Below, in pieces: positions 26,253-34,383 of a DNA stretch of 64,000 nt. The position numbers were made by a program, and so were the translations under genes. Origin of the DNA: Solirubrobacter soli DSM 22325 (GTDB lineage: Bacteria; Actinomycetota; Thermoleophilia; Solirubrobacterales; Solirubrobacteraceae); the NCBI RefSeq assembly GCF_000423665.1, contig NZ_AUIK01000016.1, positions 248,001-312,000 on the forward strand, in the 5' to 3' direction. Positions within the stretch are counted from its first letter, which is position 1; every line of letters begins with the position of its first letter. The notes beneath the pieces are model-generated. The model worked only from the letters and a program-made list of their open reading frames with translations. It searched no databases and was not told the DNA's origin.

Positions 26253-26816
26253 ATGGTCGATCTCTACTGGCTCCCACTCGGCGCGGGAGGGCACAGCGTG
26301 CGGATCAACGGGCTCGTCTACGAGGCGATCGCGGCCACCGCCCAACGCCGTCCGCGCCGCGCGCTCTATCACTCGGCGCTGGAGGTCGGTCCGGAACCGT
26401 TCGCGATCGAGATGGCGCCCGTCTGGAACGTGCGCGACGCCGACCGCGGCGTCGTGGTCGAAGGCGCGGTCGGGAGCCGGCTGCTCGGCCGGTTCGACCT
26501 GTTCCGCTACGAGGTCCGATGCTGGCGCGGCGGACGCATCCCCGACATCGGCGAGGCGGTGGGCGGCCCGCGGCGCTTGACCGACGACCCGGTGATCGCG
26601 GCGCGCGTGCTCGAGCTCGTGCCGAGCGTCCCGCCGCTCGTCTGGGGCCGTGACGAGCTCGGGACGGGTGACATGTGGAACTCGAACTCGGTGATCGCCT
26701 GGCTCGTGTGCCGTGCCGGGATCGACATCGACGGGGTCCATCCACCCGCCGGCGGGCGCGCGCCCGGCTGGCGAGCCGGCGTGGTCGCCGCTAGGGGGCG
26801 ATCAACTGGTCGGTGA
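26253..26816 (+). CDS. Hypothetical protein, possible papain-like fold
   Basis: A 187-residue soluble protein, start ATG 26253. Visible features are VDLYWLPLGAGGHSVRINGLVYEAIAA near the N-terminus with one His, ALYHSALEVG, an IEMAPVWN strand, LFRYEVRCWRGGRIPD, and a late helix MWNSNSVIAWLVCRAGID. The GAGG-H start and the NSNSVIAWLL-like helix are reminiscent of permuted NlpC/P60 or LRAT-like hydrolases, but the helix has Ser in place of a clear catalytic Cys. The fold is a guess. Its 3' end overlaps the convergent F420-oxidoreductase gene by 26 bases. Confidence 0.55.
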   Translation: MVDLYWLPLGAGGHSVRINGLVYEAIAATAQRRPRRALYHSALEVGPEPFAIEMAPVWNVRDADRGVVVEGAVGSRLLGRFDLFRYEVRCWRGGRIPDIGEAVGGPRRLTDDPVIAARVLELVPSVPPLVWGRDELGTGDMWNSNSVIAWLVCRAGIDIDGVHPPAGGRAPGWRAGVVAARGRSTGR

Positions 26817-27645
26817 CCCAGCGCGCCACACCGGCGGGGTACGGCGGCGTGAGGCCGAGGACGACGTGCTGGAACCCCGCGGCGGTCGCCTCCGCGATCG
26901 CGCCGCGGGTGGCCGCGGGGTCGTCGTAAGAGACCGGCAGGTGGATCGAGCGGGTGATCGACGCGCGATCGCGGCCGAGTTCCGCGCAGTAGCGGTCCAG
27001 CAGCGCGCTGCGTTGCACGGCGTCCTCGAGGTCGCCGCCCGGGATGTTCCACCTGTCCGCATGCTTGGCGACCACCCGCAGCGTCGGGGCGGAGCGTCCG
27101 CCGATCATGATCGGCGGGCGCTTGACGGGCTTCGGGTTGCAGAACGCCCCGGTGAGCTGCACGTACTCGCCGGCGAAGTCGAACGGCTCCGTCTCCGTCC
27201 ACAACCGCCGGATCACGGTGCAGGCCTCGTCGAGCGCGCGCACGGAAGGGCCGAAGTCGTGGAACGGCAGCCCGTGCGCCTCGTACTCGCGCCGCGCGAT
27301 CGGATGGCCGGGGCGCGAGCCCGCGCCGATCCCGAACTCGAGCCGGCCGCCGGCGACGACGTCGACGGTGGCGCCGATCTTGGCCAGCATCGCCGGCGGC
27401 CGGAACCGGTTGCTCGTCACGAGCACGCCGATCCGCAGCCGCCGCGTCTGCGCCGCCAGCGCCGAGAGCAGCGTCCAGCCCTCGAACGCCGGCCCGTTCG
27501 GATCGCCCGCGATCGGCAGCAGGTGGTCGAACAGCCACGCGTGCTCGATCTCGGCGATCTCGTCGGCTTCCCGCCACACCCGCAGGACGTCCTCGTACGC
27601 GACCTGCATCGGGGCGGTCATGATCCCGAAACTGGGGTGTGGCAT
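26791..27645 (-). CDS. LLM-class F420-dependent oxidoreductase
   Basis: A 284-residue luciferase-like monooxygenase-fold oxidoreductase of the F420 class: SFGIMTAPMQVAYEDVLR, AWLFDHLLPIAGDPNG, LRIGVLVTSNRFRPPAMLAKIGATVD-type strand, RLEFGIGAGSRPGH and PPIMIGGRSAPTLRVVAKHADRWN. The family uses reduced F420 for hydride transfer to alcohols, sugars or enoates, and the substrate here is unknown. GAGGAG lies six bases before its ATG. A 51-base inverted repeat begins 12 bases upstream of the start, so transcription is probably repressor-controlled. DinB lies just upstream on the same strand. Confidence 0.9.
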   Translation of the reverse strand: MPHPSFGIMTAPMQVAYEDVLRVWREADEIAEIEHAWLFDHLLPIAGDPNGPAFEGWTLLSALAAQTRRLRIGVLVTSNRFRPPAMLAKIGATVDVVAGGRLEFGIGAGSRPGHPIARREYEAHGLPFHDFGPSVRALDEACTVIRRLWTETEPFDFAGEYVQLTGAFCNPKPVKRPPIMIGGRSAPTLRVVAKHADRWNIPGGDLEDAVQRSALLDRYCAELGRDRASITRSIHLPVSYDDPAATRGAIAEATAAGFQHVVLGLTPPYPAGVARWVTDQLIAP

Positions 27646-27656
27646 GTGCGGCTCCT

Positions 27657-27707
27657 CGAAACGGATAGGCTGTCCACATCACAGTAGCGGACAACCTATC
27701 CGTTTCG
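27657..27707. promoter_or_regulatory. Long inverted repeat, probable TetR-type double operator
   Basis: Two 21-base arms (27657-27677 and 27687-27707) are inverted copies with two mismatches and a 9-base spacer; the outer 13 bases CGAAACGGATAGG are perfect. Each arm alone is a quasi-palindrome, GGATAGG(C/T)TGTCC, so this may be two repressor sites. It sits between the DinB stop and the oxidoreductase start and touches its ribosome site. No regulator gene is adjacent. A terminator is less likely, as no U-run follows. Confidence 0.6.
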
Positions 27708-27710
27708 CCG

Positions 27711-28208
27711 TTACGCGCCGTCCGGGAGGAACTCGCGGTCGCGCATGATGTCCAGCGCCTGGCCGACGTGGTGGGCGAGGTGGCCGGTGATGATCGGCGT
27801 CCACTCGGCGATCGTCATCGTGCCCAGGTCCGGGATCTCGACCGTGCGCTCCAGCAGCGCGTCGTCCGTCGCGGGGACGCAGTGGGCGAGCGAGCGGCGC
27901 GTGCTGGCGAGCTGGCGGGTGGCGATGTCGACCGTCGGCGGCGGGTAGCCGGTCAGGTCGTGCCCGATCTCCTCGCGGAAGAAGAAGTCCAGCTCGGGGT
28001 CGTCGCGCAGGCGCTGCAGGTCGCCGAGCCAGATGATCGTGCAGACGTTGATGTGCGAGATCACCTGCGCGACCGTCCAACCGCCGCCGCTGTGGGCGCG
28101 GTGCAGGTCGCCGTCGGTGAGCTGCTCGACGATCCCCTGCAAGCGCCCGAGCGCCTCGTCGACCTCCTGCGCCGCCTGTGCGGGCGTGACCGGGCTCTGG
28201 GTGCTCAT
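27711..28208 (-). CDS. DinB-family (mycothiol/bacillithiol-dependent enzyme fold) protein
   Basis: A 165-residue four-helix DinB-fold protein. The metal ligands expected of the fold are visible: H53 in WTVAQVISHINV and the pair in TGHLAHHVGQALDIM near residue 143-149. Members include thiol-dependent transferases and metal-binding proteins of stress response. GGAGGAG precedes the start. It is followed by the TetR-like inverted repeat and the F420 oxidoreductase on the same strand; one transcript is possible. The specific reaction is unknown. Confidence 0.8.
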   Translation of the reverse strand: MSTQSPVTPAQAAQEVDEALGRLQGIVEQLTDGDLHRAHSGGGWTVAQVISHINVCTIIWLGDLQRLRDDPELDFFFREEIGHDLTGYPPPTVDIATRQLASTRRSLAHCVPATDDALLERTVEIPDLGTMTIAEWTPIITGHLAHHVGQALDIMRDREFLPDGA

Positions 28209-28228
28209 GGCTCTCCTCCTTTGACACG

Positions 28229-29125
28229 ATGCGGCCGATGTCGGTCGCCGACGATGGGTGGGCGCTGTCGCGCTGGCGTGCGGTGGTGTCGCTCCTCGAC
28301 GACCCGCATCCCTTCCTGACGCCCGAGTGGCAGCGGGCGTGGTGGGCGCATTTCGGGGCGGGCGAGCTCGAGCTCATCGATCTGGGCGACGCGGGCGTCG
28401 CCGCGTTGCAATGCCACGGCGACACGCTCCGCTTCCTCGGCAACCGCGAGACGACCGACTATCCCGGGCCCGCCATCGCGCCAGGTTGCGAGGACGCGGC
28501 GGCGGCGCGCCTGCTGCGCGCGCTCGGCACCCGCCGGCTGGAGTTCGAGAACGCCCGCCCACAGGACCCGTTCGTCGCACGGCTGCAGGCCGCCGCACGG
28601 GTGGAGCGCGACGAGCCGGTGGCGATCCTCGACCTGCCGGACAGCTGGGCCCGCTACCTGCGCGGCCTCAGCCGTCACTCGCGCCACGAGCTGGACCGCA
28701 AGCGGCGGCACTTCCCCGCGGCGCGCCTCATCGCGGGTGACATCGAGACGTTCGTCGCGTTCTTCCGCGACGCGCCGGGCGCGAAGGGGACGTTCCTGAC
28801 GCGGCCGATCGAGGCCTTCTTTCGCGCCGTCGCGCCGCTGGGCCGCCTCGACGCCCTCGAGGTCGACGGCCGGCCGGTGGCGATCACGCTCGGCTTCCAG
28901 ACCGCCCGCACCTACTACCTCTACAACATGGCCTTCGAGCAGTCCGCGCGGGCGCTCTCGCCCGGCATCGTATTGCTCGGCGCGCTGATCGAGCGCGCGA
29001 TCGAAGACGGGCTCGACCGCTTCGACTTCATGCGCGGTCTCGAGCGCTACAAGCTCGAGCTCGGCGGCAGGCCGCAGCATCTGATCCGCCTTAGCCTCTC
29101 CGCAGCAACGCGCTGCGGGCGCTGA
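28229..29125 (+). CDS. BioF2-like GNAT acetyltransferase
   Basis: A 298-residue protein of the Acetyltransf_6 / BioF2-like type, a tandem GNAT fold: FLTPEWQRAWWAHFGAG near 31, LRFLGNRETTDYPGPAI, SWARYLRGLSRHSRHELDRK, then VAITLGFQTARTYYLYNMAF and the end LDRFDFMRGLERYKLELGG. Relatives transfer acyl or aminoacyl groups in envelope or polysaccharide metabolism (FemAB-like fold). ATG 28229 or 28238 may be the start. It is divergent from DinB by 20 bases and overlaps the convergent GntR gene by 35 bases. Confidence 0.8.
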   Translation: MRPMSVADDGWALSRWRAVVSLLDDPHPFLTPEWQRAWWAHFGAGELELIDLGDAGVAALQCHGDTLRFLGNRETTDYPGPAIAPGCEDAAAARLLRALGTRRLEFENARPQDPFVARLQAAARVERDEPVAILDLPDSWARYLRGLSRHSRHELDRKRRHFPAARLIAGDIETFVAFFRDAPGAKGTFLTRPIEAFFRAVAPLGRLDALEVDGRPVAITLGFQTARTYYLYNMAFEQSARALSPGIVLLGALIERAIEDGLDRFDFMRGLERYKLELGGRPQHLIRLSLSAATRCGR

Positions 29126-29747
29126 GGATGTGCACGCGCATCGTCGCGGCCGCCCACTCGCCGTCGCGCGCGCCCACCGCGGTGAGGATCTCGCGGTGGT
29201 GGCGCATCGCCTCGTACCGGCGGCGCTCGTCGTAGGAGTGGTAGACGCGCAGGATCAGCGGCGTCTCGACGATGCTGGCCAGGGAGATCATCAGCCGGCG
29301 GTTGCCGGTCGCGCGCAGCAGCGAGGCGTGGAACTCGTTGTTGAGCTCGCCCAGCTCGTCGAGGAAGCCGGGCTGACGCGAGTCCTCGATCGCCTCCATG
29401 CGCAGGCAGCACTCCTCGAGGTGGCGCAGCTCGAGCGCGCCGATCTTCTGCGCCGCGATCTGCGCGCCGTAGCTCTCGAGCTGTGCGCGCACGCCGTAGA
29501 CCTCGGCGATGTCCTCCTCGGTCCACGAGCTCACCCACGCGCCGCGCCGTGGGCGGAGCTCGACATGGCCCTGGTGCTCGAGCTGGCGCAGCGCCTGGCG
29601 GATCGGCGTGCGGCTGACGCCGATCCGCTCGCTCAGCTCCTCCTCGGGCAGGCGCGACCCCGCGGGGTAAGCCCCCTCGATGATCGCGCGGCGGATGGCC
29701 TGATAGGCGACGTCGACCGCGTCCAGGACGGGGTCTTCGTCGCTCAC
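29091..29747 (-). CDS. GntR/FCD-family transcriptional regulator
   Basis: A 218-residue FadR-subfamily regulator. Residues about 12-76 are the GntR winged HTH (YQAIRRAIIEGAYPAGSRL, LSERIGVSRTPIRQALRQL). Residues about 85-210 form the helical FCD effector domain, with metal-site residues in ELNNEFHASLLRATGN and YHSYDERRRYEAMRHHREI. Its start overlaps the ALDH stop by four bases, so both form one operon. FCD regulators sense organic acids and bind T-N-G-T...A-C-N-A palindromes; such a site (TGTATACA) lies upstream of ALDH and SDR. It is likely the local repressor of that catabolic cluster. Confidence 0.9.
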   Translation of the reverse strand: MSDEDPVLDAVDVAYQAIRRAIIEGAYPAGSRLPEEELSERIGVSRTPIRQALRQLEHQGHVELRPRRGAWVSSWTEEDIAEVYGVRAQLESYGAQIAAQKIGALELRHLEECCLRMEAIEDSRQPGFLDELGELNNEFHASLLRATGNRRLMISLASIVETPLILRVYHSYDERRRYEAMRHHREILTAVGARDGEWAAATMRVHILSARSALLRRG

Positions 29748-31225
29748 CCGAGCGTGAACGGATCGCGGGTCGCGCCTGACGTCTCGATCCAGATCGACCG
29801 CGTCTCCGTGTACTCGCGCAGCACGTCGTAGCCGTTCTCGCGGCCGATGCCACTCGCGCCGAACCCGCCGAACGGGACGTTCGGCCCGACGACCCGGTAC
29901 GCGTTGATCCAGACCGTTCCGGCACGCAGCTTCTGCGCCACCCGCATCGCGCGGCGCACGTCGAGCGTCCAGACCGAGCCGGCCAGCCCGTACTCGGTGT
30001 CGTTGGCCTTCGCGATCGCCTCCTCCTCCTCGCGGAAGCGCATCGCGGCGACCACCGGGCCGAAGATCTCCTCACGCACGGCGGGGGAGTCGCGATCGAC
30101 GTCGGTCAGCAGCGTCGGCTGGACGAAGTACCCGCCGAGCGAGGTGTCGGGGCCGCCGCCGCACGCCGCGGTGGCGCCCTGCTCCAGGGCGGCCCGCAGG
30201 ATGCCCGTGACCTTCTCGAACTGCTGCGCGTTGGCCAGCGGGCCCATCTCGGTCGCGGCCTCGAGCGGGTTGCCGAGCACGATCTCGCGCGCCCGCGCCG
30301 ACACGCGCTCGACCAGCTCGTCGTGCACGTCCTCGTGGACGATCAGCCGCGAGCCGGCCATGCAGGTCTGGCCGGTGGCGGCGAAGACACCCGCGATGAC
30401 GCCGTTGGCGGCGGCCTCCAGGTCCGCGTCGGGGAAGACCACCTGCGCGGACTTGCCGCCGAGCTCGAGGGTGACGCGTGCCAGATGGCTCGTCGCCCCT
30501 TCGGCCACGTCGATCCCCGTCTTCGTCGACCCGGTGAACGCGACCTTGTCGACGCCGGGGTGGCGCACGAGCGCGCGGCCGACCGCGGGACCGTTGCCGG
30601 TGATGACGTTGAAGACGCCGTCCGGGATGCCGGCCTCGGTGACGAGCTTGGCCAGCTCGAGCGCGGTCACCGGCGTGTGGTCGGACGGCTTGACGACCAT
30701 CGTGCAGCCGGTCGCGAGCGCCGGCGCCAGCTTCCAGGTGAGCAGGAGCAGCGGCGAGTTCCACGGCACGACCGCGGCGACCACGCCGACCGGTACGCGC
30801 TGGGTGAAGGCGACGAAGTTCGGCTTGTCGGACGGGATGCTCTCGCCCGCGAGCTTGTCCGCCCAGCCGGCGAAGTAGCGGTACCAGGTCGGCAGCAGCC
30901 GCATCTGGCCGCTGAACTCGCGCAGGAGCTTGCCCGAGTCGCGCGACTCGAGCTCGGCGAGTCGGTCGGCGTCGCGCTCGATCAGGTCGGCGAGCTTGTG
31001 CATCAGCCGCGAGCGCTCGAAGCCGGTCTTCTCGCCCCACTCGCCCTCGAAGGCCGCGCGGGCGGCGCCGACCGCGCGGTCGACGTCCTCGTCGCCCGCG
31101 TCCGGGACCCGCGCCCAGGGCGCGCCCGTGTACGGGTCGACCGTGTCGTAGAAGCGGCCGTTCGCCGGCGGGAAGGTGCCACCCGCGACGTAAAGCTCGT
31201 ACTGCGGAAGTTCAACGGTGGCCAT
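29744..31225 (-). CDS. Aldehyde dehydrogenase (NAD(P)+)
   Basis: A 493-residue ALDH-superfamily enzyme with all hallmark residues: VPWNSPLLLLTWKLAPAL with Asn156, Lys179 in VVKPSDHTP, the FTGSTKTG coenzyme loop, general base Glu254 in TLELGG and nucleophile Cys288 in GQTCMAG. The sequence resembles betaine/aminobutyraldehyde/aromatic-aldehyde dehydrogenases, but the substrate cannot be fixed. The gene precedes and overlaps the GntR gene; SDR and SnoaL-like genes are divergent from it across a 65-base region with a GntR-type palindrome. Alcohol-to-aldehyde-to-acid catabolism with the SDR is a reasonable inference. Confidence 0.9.
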   Translation of the reverse strand: MATVELPQYELYVAGGTFPPANGRFYDTVDPYTGAPWARVPDAGDEDVDRAVGAARAAFEGEWGEKTGFERSRLMHKLADLIERDADRLAELESRDSGKLLREFSGQMRLLPTWYRYFAGWADKLAGESIPSDKPNFVAFTQRVPVGVVAAVVPWNSPLLLLTWKLAPALATGCTMVVKPSDHTPVTALELAKLVTEAGIPDGVFNVITGNGPAVGRALVRHPGVDKVAFTGSTKTGIDVAEGATSHLARVTLELGGKSAQVVFPDADLEAAANGVIAGVFAATGQTCMAGSRLIVHEDVHDELVERVSARAREIVLGNPLEAATEMGPLANAQQFEKVTGILRAALEQGATAACGGGPDTSLGGYFVQPTLLTDVDRDSPAVREEIFGPVVAAMRFREEEEAIAKANDTEYGLAGSVWTLDVRRAMRVAQKLRAGTVWINAYRVVGPNVPFGGFGASGIGRENGYDVLREYTETRSIWIETSGATRDPFTLG

Positions 31226-31249
31226 GACCGGAGAATACAGACGCGCCAG

Positions 31250-31263
31250 TTTTGTATACAGAA
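31250..31263. promoter_or_regulatory. Candidate GntR/FCD operator
   Basis: TTTTGTATACAGAA is a 14-base inverted repeat centred on perfect TGTATACA, with one mismatch in the outer arms. It matches the general form of FCD-type GntR sites. It lies between the divergent ALDH (start 31225) and SDR (start 31291) genes, and degenerate half-sites (AATACAGA, CTGTGTACGA) flank it. Binding is inferred. Confidence 0.6.
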
Positions 31264-31290
31264 GTTGGCGCCCTGTGTACGATCGCGCGA

Positions 31291-32049
31291 ATGACGGGAC
31301 ATGACCTCCTCGCCGGTCGCACGATCGTGGTGACCGGCGCCGCGACCGGCATCGGGCAGGCGTTCGCCGTGGGAGCGGGCGAGCAGGGCGCCAACGTCGT
31401 CGCCGCCGATATGAACCCCGCCGACGAGACCGTCGCCGCGATCGAGGCTGCGGGCGCGAAGGCGATCCAGGTCGAGGTCGACGTCTCCGACATCGACTCG
31501 GCGGCCGCGATGGCCAAGGCCGCGACCGACGCGTTCGGCCGGATCGACGGCCTGGTCAACAACGCGGCCTACTTCCGCGAGATCAAGCTCACCCCGTTCC
31601 AGGACATCGACGAGGCGGTGTGGGACCGGACGTTCGCGGTCAACGTCAAGGGCATCTGGAACTGCTGCAAGGCGGTCCTCCCGGCGATGCGCTCGCAGGT
31701 GTCCGGAAGCATCGTCAACATCGCCTCGATCGTCGCGGTCGCGGGGCAGCCCGGCTACCTGCACTACGTCGCCAGCAAGGGCGCGGTGCTGTCGATGACC
31801 AAAGGGCTGGCCAAGGAGCTCGGCAACGACGGCGTCCGCGTCAATGTCATCGCACCCGGCTTCGTGATCACGGGCGCCACGCAGGACCGGCCCGTCGAGT
31901 GGCAGCAGTCGTTCCTGCGCGCCCGCGCGCTCTCGCGCGAGCAGCGGCCGGACGACCTCGTCGGCACGGCGCTCTACCTGCTGTCGGACCTCGCGGGGTT
32001 CGTGTCCGGGCAGACGATCGTGGTCGACGGCGGCCACATCATGTACTGA
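31291..32049 (+). CDS. Short-chain dehydrogenase/reductase (SDR)
   Basis: A 252-residue classical SDR. The coenzyme motif is TGAATGIG (15-22), with D64 following the VEVDVS strand. Then come NNAAY (90-94), catalytic Ser146, Tyr159 and Lys163 (YVASK), and PGFVITGATQ near 185. The C-terminal GQTIVVDGGHIMY is typical. ATG 31291 gives the standard N-terminus. It is in tandem with a SnoaL-like gene (12-base gap, GAGGAG between them) and divergent from ALDH, suggesting oxidation of an alcohol to an aldehyde or ketone consumed by ALDH. The substrate is unknown. Confidence 0.9.
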   Translation: MTGHDLLAGRTIVVTGAATGIGQAFAVGAGEQGANVVAADMNPADETVAAIEAAGAKAIQVEVDVSDIDSAAAMAKAATDAFGRIDGLVNNAAYFREIKLTPFQDIDEAVWDRTFAVNVKGIWNCCKAVLPAMRSQVSGSIVNIASIVAVAGQPGYLHYVASKGAVLSMTKGLAKELGNDGVRVNVIAPGFVITGATQDRPVEWQQSFLRARALSREQRPDDLVGTALYLLSDLAGFVSGQTIVVDGGHIMY

Positions 32050-32061
32050 GAGGAGCATGTG

Positions 32062-32478
32062 ATGGGCCTGGAGGAGAACAAGCAGCTCTGCCGCGACTAC
32101 TTCACGGCGTTCCTCGCCGGCGACGAGGCGTGGATGAACGCGCACATCGCGCCGACCTTCGAGCGCCACGATCCGGGCCTCCCGTTCGAGGTCAAGGGGC
32201 CTGAGGGCGTCATGCAACTGCACCACGCGCTGATGCCCGCGTTCCCGGACATGGAGCTGCCGCTGCACGACTTCGTCGCCGAGGGCGAGAAGGTGCTCGT
32301 GCGGCTGACGATCCACGCCACCCACACGGGCGCGTTCGGCGAGCTCGAGGCGACGGGCAAGCGGATCGAGGTGGCGGTCTTGGACCTCTTCCAGATCCGC
32401 GACGGCGTGTTCGTCGAGCACTGGGCGCAGCTCGACAACCTCGGGATGCTCACCCAGTTGGGTGCCATGCCGGGTTAG
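32062..32478 (+). CDS. SnoaL-like protein
   Basis: A 138-residue SnoaL-type NTF2-fold protein: EENKQLCRDYFTAFLAGDEAWM, HDPGLPFEVKG, the LPLHDFVAEGEKVLVRLTIH strand, and IRDGVFVEHWAQLDNLGML. The family includes polyketide cyclases and predicted ester cyclases. ATG 32062 is preferred because GAGAGGAG lies six bases upstream; GTG 32059 is one codon earlier. It follows the SDR gene and is presumably in its operon; its stop overlaps that of the convergent secreted protein. Confidence 0.8.
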   Translation: MGLEENKQLCRDYFTAFLAGDEAWMNAHIAPTFERHDPGLPFEVKGPEGVMQLHHALMPAFPDMELPLHDFVAEGEKVLVRLTIHATHTGAFGELEATGKRIEVAVLDLFQIRDGVFVEHWAQLDNLGMLTQLGAMPG

Positions 32479-33212
32479 CGGCGGCGCAGCCGGACGGTGC
32501 GTGTGGCGGTGGTGGCGTTGCCGGCCTGATCGCGGGCGGTGACCGTGAGCTGCGCGCTCACGTGGCGATGTGCCCTCAGCGCCTTCACCGCCGCCCGCCG
32601 CGTCTTGGCCGGCACGCGCAGGTGCAGCCGGGCGGTCACGTTCGGGGCGAGCTGTGCCGTGGCCGTGCCGAGGGCGTGGCGCCGGCCGCGGACGATGAGG
32701 GTTCCGCCTGCCGTCGCCGATCCGAACTCGCTCGCGGTGACACCGACGGTCACGGTGCGGCCGGAGCGCTGTGACGTCGCGCCCGACAGGACGACCACCG
32801 GCGGGGTGGTGTCGGGCGCGGGTTGTGGGACCGGTATCGGTGTCGCGGTGGGTGTCGGCGTCGGGGTGGGGAAGCCGGGCGCGGTCGCGCTCCACGCCCG
32901 TGGGCTCGCGCAGGGAGTCGACCCTTGGCGGGCCTGGAAGGTCCCCTGAGCGGTGCCCGGCGACGGGAACGTCCCGCTCAGCGTGACCGTGGAGGTCGCG
33001 TACGTGAACGCGCCGTTGGTGATCGGCAACGTGCCGACGTACTGCACCACGAGCGATCCGCAGCCGGTGTTCGGGACGTTGAGCTGGATGCCGTTGACCG
33101 CTGTCCCGCCATCGGACACGGTCAGGCTGACCGATCCGCCGCCGTCGATCGTCCCGCTGTACGTCGCGGCGGTCACGGCCAGCACGGCCATGAGACCAAC
33201 CTTGTTGATCAC
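32475..33212 (-). CDS. Secreted protein with Pro-Thr linker and Ig-like C-terminus
   Basis: A 245-residue protein. It has a weak N-terminal hydrophobic stretch (VGLMAVLAVTAATYSG), a beta domain with a cysteine pair (NTGCGSLVVQYVG and STPCASPRAW), a Pro/Thr linker (FPTPTPTPTATPIPVPQ) near residue 115, and a C-terminal Ig-like or cadherin-like unit (TVTVGVTASEFGSATAG, LTVTARDQAGNATTATRTV). The latter DxxGN end is common in repeated exported domains of this lineage. It appears to be a cell-surface or extracellular protein of unknown function. Confidence 0.65.
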   Translation of the reverse strand: MINKVGLMAVLAVTAATYSGTIDGGGSVSLTVSDGGTAVNGIQLNVPNTGCGSLVVQYVGTLPITNGAFTYATSTVTLSGTFPSPGTAQGTFQARQGSTPCASPRAWSATAPGFPTPTPTPTATPIPVPQPAPDTTPPVVVLSGATSQRSGRTVTVGVTASEFGSATAGGTLIVRGRRHALGTATAQLAPNVTARLHLRVPAKTRRAAVKALRAHRHVSAQLTVTARDQAGNATTATRTVRLRRR

Positions 33213-33225
33213 AGCAACAGCGATC

Positions 33226-33768
33226 TTAGATCACGGCGAGGTGCTCGGCGAGTGCCGAACGTGGGCCCTCGATGAGCTGCAGCGCGACCATGCCGTCGCC
33301 GTAGCGGACGACGCGCGCCGTGAAGCGCAGCTGGACGATCTCGATCTCGATCCGATCCTCGAGCGCGACCGTCAGCGCCGCGCGCGCGAGCACGCCGTCG
33401 CGCGAGACGTTGGCGGTCACGCCCGCGACCACTTCCTCACCGCGGCGCAGCGTGACCGGCAACTCGACGTCGATGCGCGGCGCCCGCTCCCGGCGCACCC
33501 GCACGCCGTCCTGGACGCGGAAGCGGACGCCGCCGCCGTCGCGGGTGAGCGACCCCTTGAGCGCGACCAGCCCTCGCCCGCTGACGAACGACAGGTACAC
33601 GTCGTCGGTCTGTCCGGGGATCAGCTCGAAGTCGATGTCGGGCCGCAGGACGACGGCGCTGTCGAGCAACTCGACGACGGTTGCGTCGAAGTCCCGCAAC
33701 CGCGCCCGCGCGTTCGTGGGCGGAAGGTTGACGGTGACCCGGAAGTCCTGATCGAGCCGCTGATCCAC
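33226..33768 (-). CDS. PilZ-domain protein (YcgR-like)
   Basis: The readable product from GTG 33768 is 180 residues. Residues about 10-90 form a YcgR-N-like beta domain (FRVTVNLPPTNARARLRDF, DVYLSFVSGRG). Residues about 92-175 are a PilZ domain with the c-di-GMP motifs RRERAPR and NVSRDG (the D/N-x-S-x-x-G signature). The frame stays open upstream through the broken DUF427 gene, but that upstream translation is out of frame with DUF427 and low-complexity, so the GTG is taken as start despite no clear ribosome site. It likely senses cyclic di-GMP and controls an envelope function. No flagellar genes are seen nearby. Confidence 0.75.
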   Translation of the reverse strand: MDQRLDQDFRVTVNLPPTNARARLRDFDATVVELLDSAVVLRPDIDFELIPGQTDDVYLSFVSGRGLVALKGSLTRDGGGVRFRVQDGVRVRRERAPRIDVELPVTLRRGEEVVAGVTANVSRDGVLARAALTVALEDRIEIEIVQLRFTARVVRYGDGMVALQLIEGPRSALAEHLAVI

Positions 33769-33839
33769 AACCTGGGAGATCGGCCGCTCGGCCCCTGAGT
33801 CCCAACGCGCCAGGTCTCCGGTGTCCGCGATCGAACGCG

Positions 33840-34311
33840 TCAGAGGAGCAGCGCTCCCGCTTCGCCGACGCTGAGGTCGCGATCGACGCCGTGCGAGACC
33901 ACGGTCTGGCCCGGCTCGGGCTCGAACCGCTCGCCGTCGAGCCGCACCTCGACCGGATCGGGCGAGCTTGGCGTGTGCCGGCAGGTCGACGTGCGTCCAG
34001 GCCGCTCGGCGGGCGTCGCCCGCGACCGTGAACCAGGCGGTCTCACCGAGGTCGGCGTGCCGCGTCCGATGCTCGATCGGTTCGAGCACGCCTTCGGTGA
34101 AGTCCTTCGGCGCGAAGTAGGCGACGGGGTAGCGGCCGGGCTCGAACAAGAGCACCACGTCGTCGGACTGCACCACCGTGCGTCCGCCCAGCTCCGCCCG
34201 GAGCCTCCGGCGCAAGGGCTCGGCGTACAGCACGCGCTCCGGCACGCCGGGGACGAGGAACTGTCCGTGGGGATTGCGGCCGAGCGGCCCTTGCTGCCAT
34301 GACAAGCCCAT
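33840..34311 (-). pseudogene. DUF427-family protein, frameshifted
   Basis: A 157-codon leftward gene with a frame change. From ATG 34311 the DUF427 pattern reads well (VLYAEPLRRRLRAELGG, VVLLFEPGRYPVAYF, TRHADLGETAWFTV) to HVDLPAHAKL. It then breaks at about 33959 and resumes one frame over as PDPVEVRLDGERFEPEPGQT, ending at TGA 33840-33842. Skipping one G within CTCGCCCGAT restores a continuous reading. DUF427 proteins are small beta-rich proteins of unknown role. The PilZ gene follows. A sequencing error would make this an intact gene. Confidence 0.6.
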
Positions 34312-34383
34312 CGCGGGCCTCCGATCGTTCGTGGTTCGAACGCATTGGTGGCGCGCAGCGCGGCGGTCTTACCATCACTCCTC

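Noticed and set aside
27657-27707. Rho-independent terminator for DinB
   Set aside because: Arms are long but there is no T-run, each arm has internal symmetry, and it sits against the next gene's ribosome site, favouring an operator.
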